This document shows positions 5,326-12,406 of a DNA stretch of 22,344 nucleotides, piece after piece; the first letter of the stretch is position 1; each line of letters opens with the position of its first letter. This DNA comes from CAG-791 sp964386925 (GTDB taxonomy: Bacteria > Bacillota > Clostridia > Lachnospirales > Lachnospiraceae), in contig CAYLUU010000036.1 in assembly GCA_964386925.1 (NCBI GenBank), positions 1 to 22,344 on the forward strand, written 5' to 3'. The translations under genes and the position numbers were made by a program. The notes under the pieces are model-generated. The model ran no database searches. It was given only the letters and a program-made list of their open reading frames with translations, and was not told the origin of the DNA.

Positions 5326-6743
5326 ATTTTAACCTTCTTACTATACGCCGCCAGGAACGCCAGCACTGCTCCCTGTCCCCACGGGTTGTTCCCGTACTGC
5401 TGCCGGTACTGAGCAAAATCAATGCACTCTGCCGATGACTGCTGTACTCTGCCGTTCTCATCCACATATCCCAGCAGTGCCTTCGCCGCAGCTGCATAGA
5501 TATCCTCAATGTCCTCAGCAGGAACACCCTCGGCATCCCATGCATTCTTCTGCGCCGTTCCGTTCGGAAGAGTCCCCTGACCTGATACGTTCCCTGCGGC
5601 AGAAAGGTTCTGGTCAGCTCCCTTTCTCAGCAGATCCCCCGTCAACAAAGAGTAGTAAATCATCCCGCTCGCCGACGTATCCAGCGGTCCCTTTCGGCAG
5701 TCCAGCTGCCAGGAGAACAGGCCATCCTCCCTGCGCCTTGTCAGAATCGCCGGGACTATCGAATCCCGCATTCTGACAATTTTATCATTCAGATTCTGCC
5801 CTGCATTCTCATGAGCTGCAGTTTTCTGGCTATCCTTCTCTTGTGAACAATCCGGTCTAACCTTACTCACAGGTATCGATTCTGTCGACTTCTCCGCCTC
5901 AGCATAGCTGCGATTCCACGCGGCGATTCCCATCATCAGCCAGCCGGCCGCACGGCCCCAGCCGATGATACCGTAGCAAGCTCCGCTCTCCGCATCATAG
6001 CCGTGATACGGAAGGCCGGATGCCTCATCCATTCCGCAAAGGGCGAAATTGGAAAGCTCCAGATTCGCCTGTTCCGCCAGCTTCTTCGCCTCGTTTCGCG
6101 GTTCTTCCGGCTGCGCCGCCTGCGCACTCGTTCCCGTACCGAAAGCATTCGCATATTCTGCGCAGAACATCGACACCTGCCCCGCACCGTCTGCATAAAT
6201 CCAGCGATTGCTGCTCCGCTGACCGTACACAACAGATCCTAATGTATCCCGGCGGCACGACTCCAGATACTGCGCGATCTTCTCTGCACCCTTCCGATAT
6301 GGTTCCTTCCCCGTTCTGCGGTATAAACGGATCAAGACCGAACCGGTCAATGCGTCATCTGGGTTCTTTACCGGCATTCCCTGCCGGATCCATTCACCCA
6401 AATACTCCTCGACCACCTGCAGATGATCCGCCTCCAGAAGTCCCAGCAGCAACAGTCCCGCTGGCCAGAAAATCAGATCTCCCGCATATCCCGGCCGGCC
6501 GAGAGCTTTTTTTACCTTCGCTTTCAGCCGCTCTTTCATTTCAGGATGTGCCATTGCCCGCAGCTGCCGCTCTGCCTCCACGGCCATGCGCTCCACACAG
6601 GCTCTTAGCTCTGCACAATCCACCTGCTGCCCGCTTACTGTGCTGTTCCGTTTTTGTTTCATATTAGATTCCACAGAACTGCTCTTTTCTTCCCTGCAAT
6701 GATTCGGAACATATTTATGAATTGCTCCGAATTTTCTATACAT
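5322..6743 (-). CDS. GH88/GH105-like six-hairpin glycoside hydrolase
   Basis: 473 residues. I assign it to the six-hairpin (GH88/GH105) group from the spaced motifs RWIYADGAGQVSMFCAEYA (180-198), GIIGWGRAAGWLMMGI (258-273), LDTSASGMIYYSLL (354-367) and NPWGQGAVLAFLAAY (453-467). Characterised members remove terminal unsaturated uronic acids from oligosaccharides made by lyases. There is no signal peptide, so it would act inside the cell. Two hydrophilic low-complexity inserts (about 283-320 and 376-409) are unusual for the fold. The first about 40 residues are also unlike the domain, and a later ATG (residue 28) is possible. I chose the ATG at 6741-6743 because it overlaps the flippase stop as TGATG and has AGGA upstream. 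Its place among biosynthetic genes suggests polymer trimming or quality control, or a non-hydrolytic role. Confidence 0.7.
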   Translation of the reverse strand: MYRKFGAIHKYVPNHCREEKSSSVESNMKQKRNSTVSGQQVDCAELRACVERMAVEAERQLRAMAHPEMKERLKAKVKKALGRPGYAGDLIFWPAGLLLLGLLEADHLQVVEEYLGEWIRQGMPVKNPDDALTGSVLIRLYRRTGKEPYRKGAEKIAQYLESCRRDTLGSVVYGQRSSNRWIYADGAGQVSMFCAEYANAFGTGTSAQAAQPEEPRNEAKKLAEQANLELSNFALCGMDEASGLPYHGYDAESGACYGIIGWGRAAGWLMMGIAAWNRSYAEAEKSTESIPVSKVRPDCSQEKDSQKTAAHENAGQNLNDKIVRMRDSIVPAILTRRREDGLFSWQLDCRKGPLDTSASGMIYYSLLTGDLLRKGADQNLSAAGNVSGQGTLPNGTAQKNAWDAEGVPAEDIEDIYAAAAKALLGYVDENGRVQQSSAECIDFAQYRQQYGNNPWGQGAVLAFLAAYSKKVKI

Positions 6744-8293
6744 CAATCATTCCTGCGTCCCAGCTTCCGCAGTACCAGCCGCTTTAAATACCGAAACTCC
6801 TCCGAGCGCCCGAACAGCAGATAGAATACGCCGTTGAATACCACCGTAATCACCACTGCCATCAGCAGGAACTTCATAATACTGACCTCCGCCAGCAGGT
6901 AATGCCCCGCCAGGCCAAGGCCTGCTGCCAGAATGCCCACCGTCCCTGCATAGCGCAGTGTCTCAGCGAAATAATCCAGGCAGGACCGGTCGAAGCAGAC
7001 ACGGTAGATGATGATCGGCTTCGTCACGTTCGCGATGAGTCCCGACACCACCGTACCTACATAGATGCCGGCAAGACCGATCTCCTGCACCAGCCAGATC
7101 GACAGGACCAGGTTCACGCCGCCCTGGATGAGGGCGAGATATTTGTCCTGCTCGAAGACACCGGCCGCCGTCTTGTAATTCGACAGCACAATGCGGTCTC
7201 CCTTAAAGTACAAATCCACGAGGATCAGCGTCACCGCAGCCGACGGCAGCACCCAGGAATCCCCGAGCCACAGCCGGATAAGCGGCGTCAGCAGGACAAA
7301 AAATCCCGTCACAGCAAATCCGTACACCCAGCTGGCAAAAAAGCGATACACCCGGAACAGCTCATACTGTTTCTGTCTCGTCTCCGTCGCAATCAGATTG
7401 CCAAAGCCCGAGATCACCGAGTTGAAAATGATGTTCACGAAGTTCGTAACCGCATTGATGACCAGATTATAGTTGTCCACCATGCCCGACATTGCCACGG
7501 CAATGAAGGAGGAAATGATCAGGGAATCGGTCTGAAGTCTTGCGACATCTCCTACCTTGTGGAGCACCAGTGCCTTGGTTTTCCTCCACACCTCGCCGGA
7601 TTCCTCCGGTGTCAGCGGCTTAACGTCACGATCCCGCAGATACGGGTACAGCCGGTTCAGGTACCAGGAAACGAAGATCTTCTGCGCCAATTGCACGAAC
7701 ATATCCGTCAGCAGGTACAGGAGGAAATTCTGCGTGAGCAGGATCACCACGATCTGCATCAGCGACACTGCGATTTTCGTCAGCGTATTGATGTTCGTCT
7801 GAATGTAATTACGCTGCTCTGCATTGCAGAGGCTGTATTTGTAGGAGACAAAATACGTACTGACCGTATTGAACAGGAAGATCAGGTAATAGACCGTCAT
7901 CTGCCGGACCGTGATTGTCCCCGGATCCTTAATGAGGAAGCGAAGGAATGGTGCGATGGAGAGGCCGATTCCCGCCACCACCAAGGCGATGACCGTGTAA
8001 GCCTTCCGGTACATCTGCATGTAGGACTTGATCTTCTCCGTATCGTGATCCGCCACAGGGCGATACAGAGCAAAATTAAGTGCTGTTCCGATACCCAGTT
8101 CTGCCATGGACAGGATCGACAGAATATTCGTGTACAGCGAGTTCACGCCCAGCAGCTGCTCCGAGAGGTGCTGAATGAAAATGGTCCGCAGAACAAAGGA
8201 CATCAGCGCGGTTGCTGCCTGTCCCACATAGCCAAATGCAATATTCCGTTCTGCCAGTCGGACCCGTCCCGGTCCCTTTCGTGAATCACTCAT
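6743..8293 (-). CDS. Wzx-like polysaccharide flippase (MOP superfamily)
   Basis: 516 residues with roughly 12 to 14 hydrophobic segments spread over the whole length. After a short basic N-terminus comes NIAFGYVGQAATALMSFVLRTIFIQ cut here to its start, NIAFGYVGQAATALMSFV, the typical first helix of PST-type transporters, then LGVNSLYTNILSILSMAELG. Such proteins flip undecaprenyl-pyrophosphate-linked repeat units from the inner to the outer face of the membrane before Wzy polymerisation. The ATG at 8291-8293 has GGAG about ten bases upstream. The next gene overlaps its stop codon. Upstream is a 311-base gene-free stretch with a large palindrome, which could change how much flippase is made relative to the genes before it. 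Confidence 0.92.
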   Translation of the reverse strand: MSDSRKGPGRVRLAERNIAFGYVGQAATALMSFVLRTIFIQHLSEQLLGVNSLYTNILSILSMAELGIGTALNFALYRPVADHDTEKIKSYMQMYRKAYTVIALVVAGIGLSIAPFLRFLIKDPGTITVRQMTVYYLIFLFNTVSTYFVSYKYSLCNAEQRNYIQTNINTLTKIAVSLMQIVVILLTQNFLLYLLTDMFVQLAQKIFVSWYLNRLYPYLRDRDVKPLTPEESGEVWRKTKALVLHKVGDVARLQTDSLIISSFIAVAMSGMVDNYNLVINAVTNFVNIIFNSVISGFGNLIATETRQKQYELFRVYRFFASWVYGFAVTGFFVLLTPLIRLWLGDSWVLPSAAVTLILVDLYFKGDRIVLSNYKTAAGVFEQDKYLALIQGGVNLVLSIWLVQEIGLAGIYVGTVVSGLIANVTKPIIIYRVCFDRSCLDYFAETLRYAGTVGILAAGLGLAGHYLLAEVSIMKFLLMAVVITVVFNGVFYLLFGRSEEFRYLKRLVLRKLGRRND

Positions 8294-8306
8294 ATTTTGA
8301 AAACTC

Positions 8307-8420
8307 CTATCCTGTTCTCGCCGCTATATCTCTATGTCCCCCCTGATTCTCCACCGCTTCGTTCTCGCTGTATTCCTCGCTGCCATAGCTGCTATCCGTG
8401 GTTCCTCTAAGGAAACGCTT
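8307..8420 (-). pseudogene. Stranded 37-codon coding-like tail without a start
   Basis: After an in-frame TGA at 8421-8423, 37 codons stay open to a TAG at 8307-8309. They give an acidic, Ser/Glu-rich tail (TTDSSYGSEEYSENEAVENQ, then a basic end). It has no ATG or plausible ribosome site. The TAG lies inside the TAGGAG ribosome site of the flippase, the spacing seen at real gene junctions in this operon. It may be the old C-terminus of the pyruvyl transferase gene, cut off when the palindromic element at 8436-8603 arrived. This is inference from position and composition. Confidence 0.35.
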
Positions 8421-8437
8421 TCATCTCAGCGCTTTCC
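8411..8437. repeat. Hairpin related to 4043-4068
   Basis: GGAAACGCT and AGCGCTTTCC form a stem with one bulged C around TTCATCTC. It resembles the trpS-leader hairpin closely and abuts the left end of the 168-bp palindrome. It has no T-tract on the minus strand. The minus-strand arm TGAAAGCGTTTCCT also fits the Bacillus CcpA-site consensus. Confidence 0.5.
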
Positions 8438-8603
8438 TAGTACAGCGTTTGCAAAATAACTAGACAGATAACGCAGAATGATTTTCGGAGAGTGCGCGTC
8501 AAAAAACGTAGGCGTAGCGGGCTACGCTGAGGATTTTTGATGCGTGCTATCCGGAAATCAGGCAAGTTAGTATGGCTAGTTATTTAAAAATCGCTGTACT
8601 AGG
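8436..8603. repeat. 168-bp imperfect palindrome (MITE-like element)
   Basis: The two 84-base arms are symmetric about 8519.5. The outer 12 bases (CCTAGTACAGCG) are perfect inverted repeats. AAATAACTAG, a GATTT-CGGA block, TCAAAAA and GCGTAGC recur inward on both arms at matching distances. The right end stops one base past the TAA of the pyruvyl transferase gene. As RNA it would be one long imperfect hairpin. It holds no gene. The pattern fits a small non-autonomous transposon relic or a repeat-derived RNA structure. I recognise no clear target-site duplication. Confidence 0.75.
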
Positions 8604-8604
8604 G

Positions 8605-9816
8605 TTACCGCAGCTCCTGCAGCACCTGATGCAGCTCCTCTGCATTCCGCGTCGTCTCTGCCCGCAGCCGGATGGCGCTCTCTGCCAGCTGATACCGAAT
8701 CTCATCCTCCTGCGACAGCAGCCAGTGCCAGGCATCCAAGAGCTGCTGCGGGTTCGTCAGGGACTGGACGGGCAGCACGTAATTTTGCTCTGTACCGAAC
8801 AGATCGCGGGCAATGCCGCGGGCCTTGACGGAATACCCGACCACCAGCGTCGGGATGATGGTGGAATAGGCCGCAATCGTCGCATGCGTCCTGGCGCCGA
8901 TGAAAAAGCGGCAGTTCGCAATGATGCCCTTTAGCTGCTCCGCCGGCATATCCTCGATCAGCTGCACCCGTCCGCTCTCCCGGAACATCTCATGGAGCTT
9001 TCGAAGCGGCGTCCGGTCGTTGCTGCGATTCCAGATCACATGCGGGATCAGTGCCACCTTCATATTCGTCGTATCCAGAATTTCCCGGATCAGGGCAGCA
9101 TACCCTGCCAGGGGAGCTGCGGGATCCGCCGCATAATCCTCCACCATCGGACTTAGGTTGATGCCCACCGTATTGCCGGATTCAAAGCCCTCCGGCAGGC
9201 TGCTTTCGTCCGTCGGAAGAGAAAATGCCGGATCCGGGCACAGAACCACCCGGTCCGCCGCCTCCGCTCCGTAAGCCTTCTGCATCGCCGCCTGAATGGC
9301 CTCGTAAGAGATGCTCTCTCTTGCGATGATCCGGCGATAGCGATGAAGATCCTCGAGAAGAGCCGGATCACCGTTCTGCAAAAGCTCCGGCTCCACCGAG
9401 CAGCCGAGCAGAACGGTCGGTGTCCCCTGATGCTCGAACATGGCATTCGCCAGCATCAGATCCTTTACCATACTGGGATAGCAGTAGTTGTCTCCGCCGA
9501 TCGACACGGCCAGCTCCGGCTTCCCCTCGCCCGTCAGTGCCTTGTAGCGATACCGCAGGAACGATTCCTGGTCCCCCGTCACCTTCCGATAGGCGTAATA
9601 GAGCACATGCGCCGCCTTATGATCTGCGATGTGCTGCTCTTCTGTAATTTTCGTTCTGGCCTTTACCTCTGCCGGAAGGTACCGCTCGTCCTCTTCTGCA
9701 GAGTTCGTCATCAGTGTAAAGGAATCCACCGGCATCATCCGTACCAGGGAATCCACAATTGCCTCGCAGCCATGGTTTCCGCTGCCGGCATGCATATACA
9801 ATGCGATGTTGCTCAT
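8605..9816 (-). CDS. Polysaccharide pyruvyl transferase family protein
   Basis: 403 residues. It starts MSNIALYMHAGSGNHGCEAI, the usual N-terminus of the PF04230 (CsaB/WcaK-like) family. It has SIGGDNYCYP at 105-114 and the C-terminal signature GARTHATIAAYS (307-318) followed by IPTLVVGYSVKARGI (321-335). Family members usually transfer a pyruvyl ketal from phosphoenolpyruvate to a sugar of a surface polymer, adding negative charge. Some relatives have other roles, so the reaction is inferred. Soluble, with no signal peptide. The ATG at 9814-9816 follows AAGGAAG and sits 13 bases behind the preceding GT2 stop. The TAA at 8605-8607 lies right against the 168-bp palindrome, so its true ancestral end may have been further on. 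Confidence 0.9.
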   Translation of the reverse strand: MSNIALYMHAGSGNHGCEAIVDSLVRMMPVDSFTLMTNSAEEDERYLPAEVKARTKITEEQHIADHKAAHVLYYAYRKVTGDQESFLRYRYKALTGEGKPELAVSIGGDNYCYPSMVKDLMLANAMFEHQGTPTVLLGCSVEPELLQNGDPALLEDLHRYRRIIARESISYEAIQAAMQKAYGAEAADRVVLCPDPAFSLPTDESSLPEGFESGNTVGINLSPMVEDYAADPAAPLAGYAALIREILDTTNMKVALIPHVIWNRSNDRTPLRKLHEMFRESGRVQLIEDMPAEQLKGIIANCRFFIGARTHATIAAYSTIIPTLVVGYSVKARGIARDLFGTEQNYVLPVQSLTNPQQLLDAWHWLLSQEDEIRYQLAESAIRLRAETTRNAEELHQVLQELR

Positions 9817-9829
9817 GTAGTTCTTCCTT

Positions 9830-11008
9830 CTATAACGTCTGCGGTATCTGATAAATCATCCGGAACACTCCCGGCATGTAACTTAGCAGAAATGATTTTA
9901 TCCGATAATCCGTTGGAATCCCAGAGGCAGATCCGCTTTTCCTGTGATGCGCCAGTGCCTTCCGGCATTGCTCGAATTGCTCCCCGTAGGAATCCCTCTC
10001 ATTCTTCGGCAGTTTGGCAATCTTCGATGCCGTCAGCACATCCGATACAACCTGAAGGCTCCGAAGGCGTCCCATTGCTGCCTGGTCCTCCAGAAGCTCC
10101 GGCAGATTCTCCTGCAGAATATTCTCTGCCTCCTCCCAGCACCGGATCTGATCCATAAAGGACGGCGTAAACGGGCGTTCCATCGCGCCCTGCGGATTTA
10201 CCGTGTACAGATACCCCTTCTCCGGCACAGAGGCATAGGTCGTCTCTCTTTCTATCAGAGACAGAACGAACAGCATATCCTCGCCGATGGTCAGTCCCTT
10301 CCGGAAACGATGCTCTCCGATCACGGACCTTGTGAAAAGCTTGCTCCACACCCGGGTATCCCGCTGCAGGATGCCGTCCCGTACGATCCCGGTTCCGCAG
10401 AGGAGATTCACATTCTCATGCTCTTCCAGACTCTCCTCGTCTGCATTGGCCGCCGCGCATCGCTCCGTTCCGGAACCTCTCTTACTGATTTCCGTTCTCT
10501 GCTCCTTGGGTTGTCCCGTCATGCCTGACGCACACTTCTCCAGGTCCTGCCTTGTCACCAGCTCCGCTGCCGGAATTGATTGGAAACTGCAGCCGCAGAT
10601 TTCTGCTCCTGTTCTCTCATGCAGCGCATAGAGGCATTCCAGCATCTTTGCATCCATCGCATCATCCGCATCCAGAAAGGTAATATAGCTCCCCTCTGCC
10701 AGTTCAAGTCCGCGATTCCTCGCCTCCGATACGCCCTCATCCTCCATACAAATGACCTTCACATGGATCGGCTTTAAGACGTTTTCCCCGAGTGAGTTCC
10801 TCCCGATACGTTCTATCTTATTCGAGTTATATTGCCGGCACAGATCTCCGCTTTCATCCGTAGAGCCATCGTCCACCAGGATCAGCTCGATCGAAAGCCT
10901 CTTCCGAATCGTCTGCTGCAGGACGCTCTGCACGGCACGGTCCAGTGTTGCCGCCGCATTATGTACCGGTATGATCACGCTGATCTTCTCATCTTGCATT
11001 CCTGTCAT
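9830..11008 (-). CDS. GT2 family glycosyltransferase
   Basis: 392 residues. The GT-A fold opens with KISVIIPVHNAAATLDRAVQ (8-27), has DDGST at 46-50 and the metal-binding DADD at 113-116. VWSKLFTRSVI (220-230) and TIGEDMLF are found in many capsule GT2 enzymes. It adds one sugar from a nucleotide donor to the lipid-linked repeat unit in the cytosol; donor and acceptor cannot be read. There are two hydrophilic inserts, around 60-82 and about 155-198, the latter Glu/Gly/Ser-rich. The first ATG (11006-11008) is only a base or two past GGAAGG; the ATG three codons later (10999) has better spacing and may be the real start. There is no membrane helix. Confidence 0.93.
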   Translation of the reverse strand: MTGMQDEKISVIIPVHNAAATLDRAVQSVLQQTIRKRLSIELILVDDGSTDESGDLCRQYNSNKIERIGRNSLGENVLKPIHVKVICMEDEGVSEARNRGLELAEGSYITFLDADDAMDAKMLECLYALHERTGAEICGCSFQSIPAAELVTRQDLEKCASGMTGQPKEQRTEISKRGSGTERCAAANADEESLEEHENVNLLCGTGIVRDGILQRDTRVWSKLFTRSVIGEHRFRKGLTIGEDMLFVLSLIERETTYASVPEKGYLYTVNPQGAMERPFTPSFMDQIRCWEEAENILQENLPELLEDQAAMGRLRSLQVVSDVLTASKIAKLPKNERDSYGEQFEQCRKALAHHRKSGSASGIPTDYRIKSFLLSYMPGVFRMIYQIPQTL

Positions 11009-11067
11009 TCCTTCCGTGCTTTCGCAGCAATTCCGTTTTTAACTCTTATCCTTTGTCTGGCACAATT

Positions 11068-12153
11068 TCAATGCCTCTGCTGCAGCAGGAAAATTCTCCG
11101 CACCAGCCGAATTCTCACATTCGACGGATGTGCCATCACAAGCGCCAACAGCTGGTTTGCCTTTTCCTGCATTCGGATGCCGCTTCGCTTCAAGAGCTCC
11201 GAGGCCTGTTCCTCTGCGCACAGTCTCCTGACCTGCCGAACTACCTCCGCTCCCGGCGCATCGGTCCGGCGAAGCTCATTTTTTAACACATAGCAAAGCT
11301 GAATCAATCTCTCACGCTCCACCTGCATGGCACCGTTCGGATAAGCCTTTTCTGCCATGACCTGGTGCAGCGTCCTGCAGAGCAGGTGCAGGTTCTCCTG
11401 CATTCCGCCATCATATCCATGTGCCATCGAGCTCGCAACGAAGCGGTAATGATAGTCATAATTGTCCTGCAGTACCACCACGCGGTCAGCGTCCAGGAGA
11501 ACCGGAACCGTGATGTTGAGATCCTCTCCCATCCGAATCTGCGGATTGCAGAAATGCAGATTGTCCAGCAACAGCTCCCTTGCAATCAGCTTCATACACC
11601 GGGACAGGATCAAAGGCCGGTTCTCATTGCCGAGCAGCCGATCCTTCAGCTCTTTCTGCAGCCGTTCTCCCTCATAGACGCCCGGCGCAGCTGCGCAGCT
11701 CTTCGGTTCCTTCGTATGGTTCCATTCCCGCTCGATCACATAACCGCCGCAGACCACCTGCCGGCAATCCGCCTCCGCAGTAAGACATGCGGTCATCTTT
11801 TCCAGGTGGTCCGTCTCCAGCCAGTCGTCGCAGTCAAGGAAGGACACATACTCGCCCTTGCTCTCCCGCACGCCGCGCATCCAGGTTGCCATCAGTCCTT
11901 CATTCGCCTTATGGATTACCCGCACCCTCTCATCCGACGCAGCTGCCCGGTCACAGATCGCACCGCTCCCATCCGCCGAGCCGTCATCCAGGAGCAGGAG
12001 CTCCAGATGGGGATACGTCTGCTGCAGCACGCTGTCAATGCAGGCCTGCAGATATTCCTCGCCGTTATAGACAGGAACAACTACTGAGATCAGCGGCATG
12101 CTGCCGGCACTCTCTCCAATCATTTGATTTTCCAGATGTTCTGATTTTTCCAT
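11068..12153 (-). CDS. GT2 family glycosyltransferase
   Basis: 361 residues. GT-A core: PLISVVVPVYNGEEYLQACI (20-39), DDGSA at 56-60, NEGLMATWMRGV (84-95) and the metal-binding DCDD at 107-110. It transfers a sugar to the growing lipid-linked unit in the cytosol; specificity is unknown. The start is uncertain. The ATG at 12151-12153 has only a weak ribosome site, while later ATGs at residues 11 and 19 also precede the conserved core, the last with GGAGAG upstream. It is separated from the GT4 gene before it by 253 bases carrying a repeat element, the second non-compact junction in the operon. The following GT2 gene starts 59 bases downstream. Confidence 0.93.
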   Translation of the reverse strand: MEKSEHLENQMIGESAGSMPLISVVVPVYNGEEYLQACIDSVLQQTYPHLELLLLDDGSADGSGAICDRAAASDERVRVIHKANEGLMATWMRGVRESKGEYVSFLDCDDWLETDHLEKMTACLTAEADCRQVVCGGYVIEREWNHTKEPKSCAAAPGVYEGERLQKELKDRLLGNENRPLILSRCMKLIARELLLDNLHFCNPQIRMGEDLNITVPVLLDADRVVVLQDNYDYHYRFVASSMAHGYDGGMQENLHLLCRTLHQVMAEKAYPNGAMQVERERLIQLCYVLKNELRRTDAPGAEVVRQVRRLCAEEQASELLKRSGIRMQEKANQLLALVMAHPSNVRIRLVRRIFLLQQRH

Positions 12154-12206
12154 CTTGATTCTCGTATCATTTTATTGACTATTTCAGTCACGCATATGTA
12201 AATGAT

Positions 12207-12224
12207 AGGCGACAGGGTGGCGGC
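12207..12224. repeat. 18-base intergenic repeat, copy 2
   Basis: Identical to 4199-4216 in the same orientation. It lies about 54 bases upstream of a GT2 start codon and just outside the 155-bp element. Eighteen identical bases in two short intergenic regions are not expected by chance. Confidence 0.65.
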
Positions 12225-12240
12225 AGCCAACAAAAACGTC

Positions 12241-12395
12241 GTACCTATTTAGCACCCGCATCTCGATTTTCCTTCGGAAAACCTCGATGTGGCTGAGCAG
12301 AGGAGCTTCGCTCCTTGCCCACCTGTCAATTTCAATCGTGAATCTGTCCGCAAGCGGTCGATTCACGTTGAAATCGCCAGGTGCTAAACAGATAC
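12241..12395. repeat. 155-bp element with 16-bp terminal inverted repeats
   Basis: The ends GTACCTATTTAGCACC (12241-12256) and, inverted, GTATCTGTTTAGCACC (12395-12380) match at 14 of 16 positions. Inside are three further hairpins: one around CGATTTTCC and GGAAAA (about 12262-12289), AGGAG-CTTCG-CTCCT (12301-12315), and a long stem of TTTCAATCGTGAATC with GATTCACGTTGAAA (about 12330-12373). A minus-strand open frame of 60 codons crosses it but is only the repeat read as codons. It begins 11 bases past a GT4 stop codon. It fits a small non-autonomous element or a multi-branched RNA. Confidence 0.7.
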
Positions 12396-12406
12396 AAAAT
12401 GTCGAA

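Noticed and set aside
11009..11067. Promoter or terminator between the two GT2 genes
   Set aside because: The 59 bases have no stable hairpin and no paired -35/-10 boxes; they look like a plain spacer with a ribosome site at the end.
12184..12366. Minus-strand open frame of 60 codons
   Set aside because: It lies almost wholly inside the 155-bp inverted-repeat element, has no ribosome site, and its codons are dictated by the hairpin arms.
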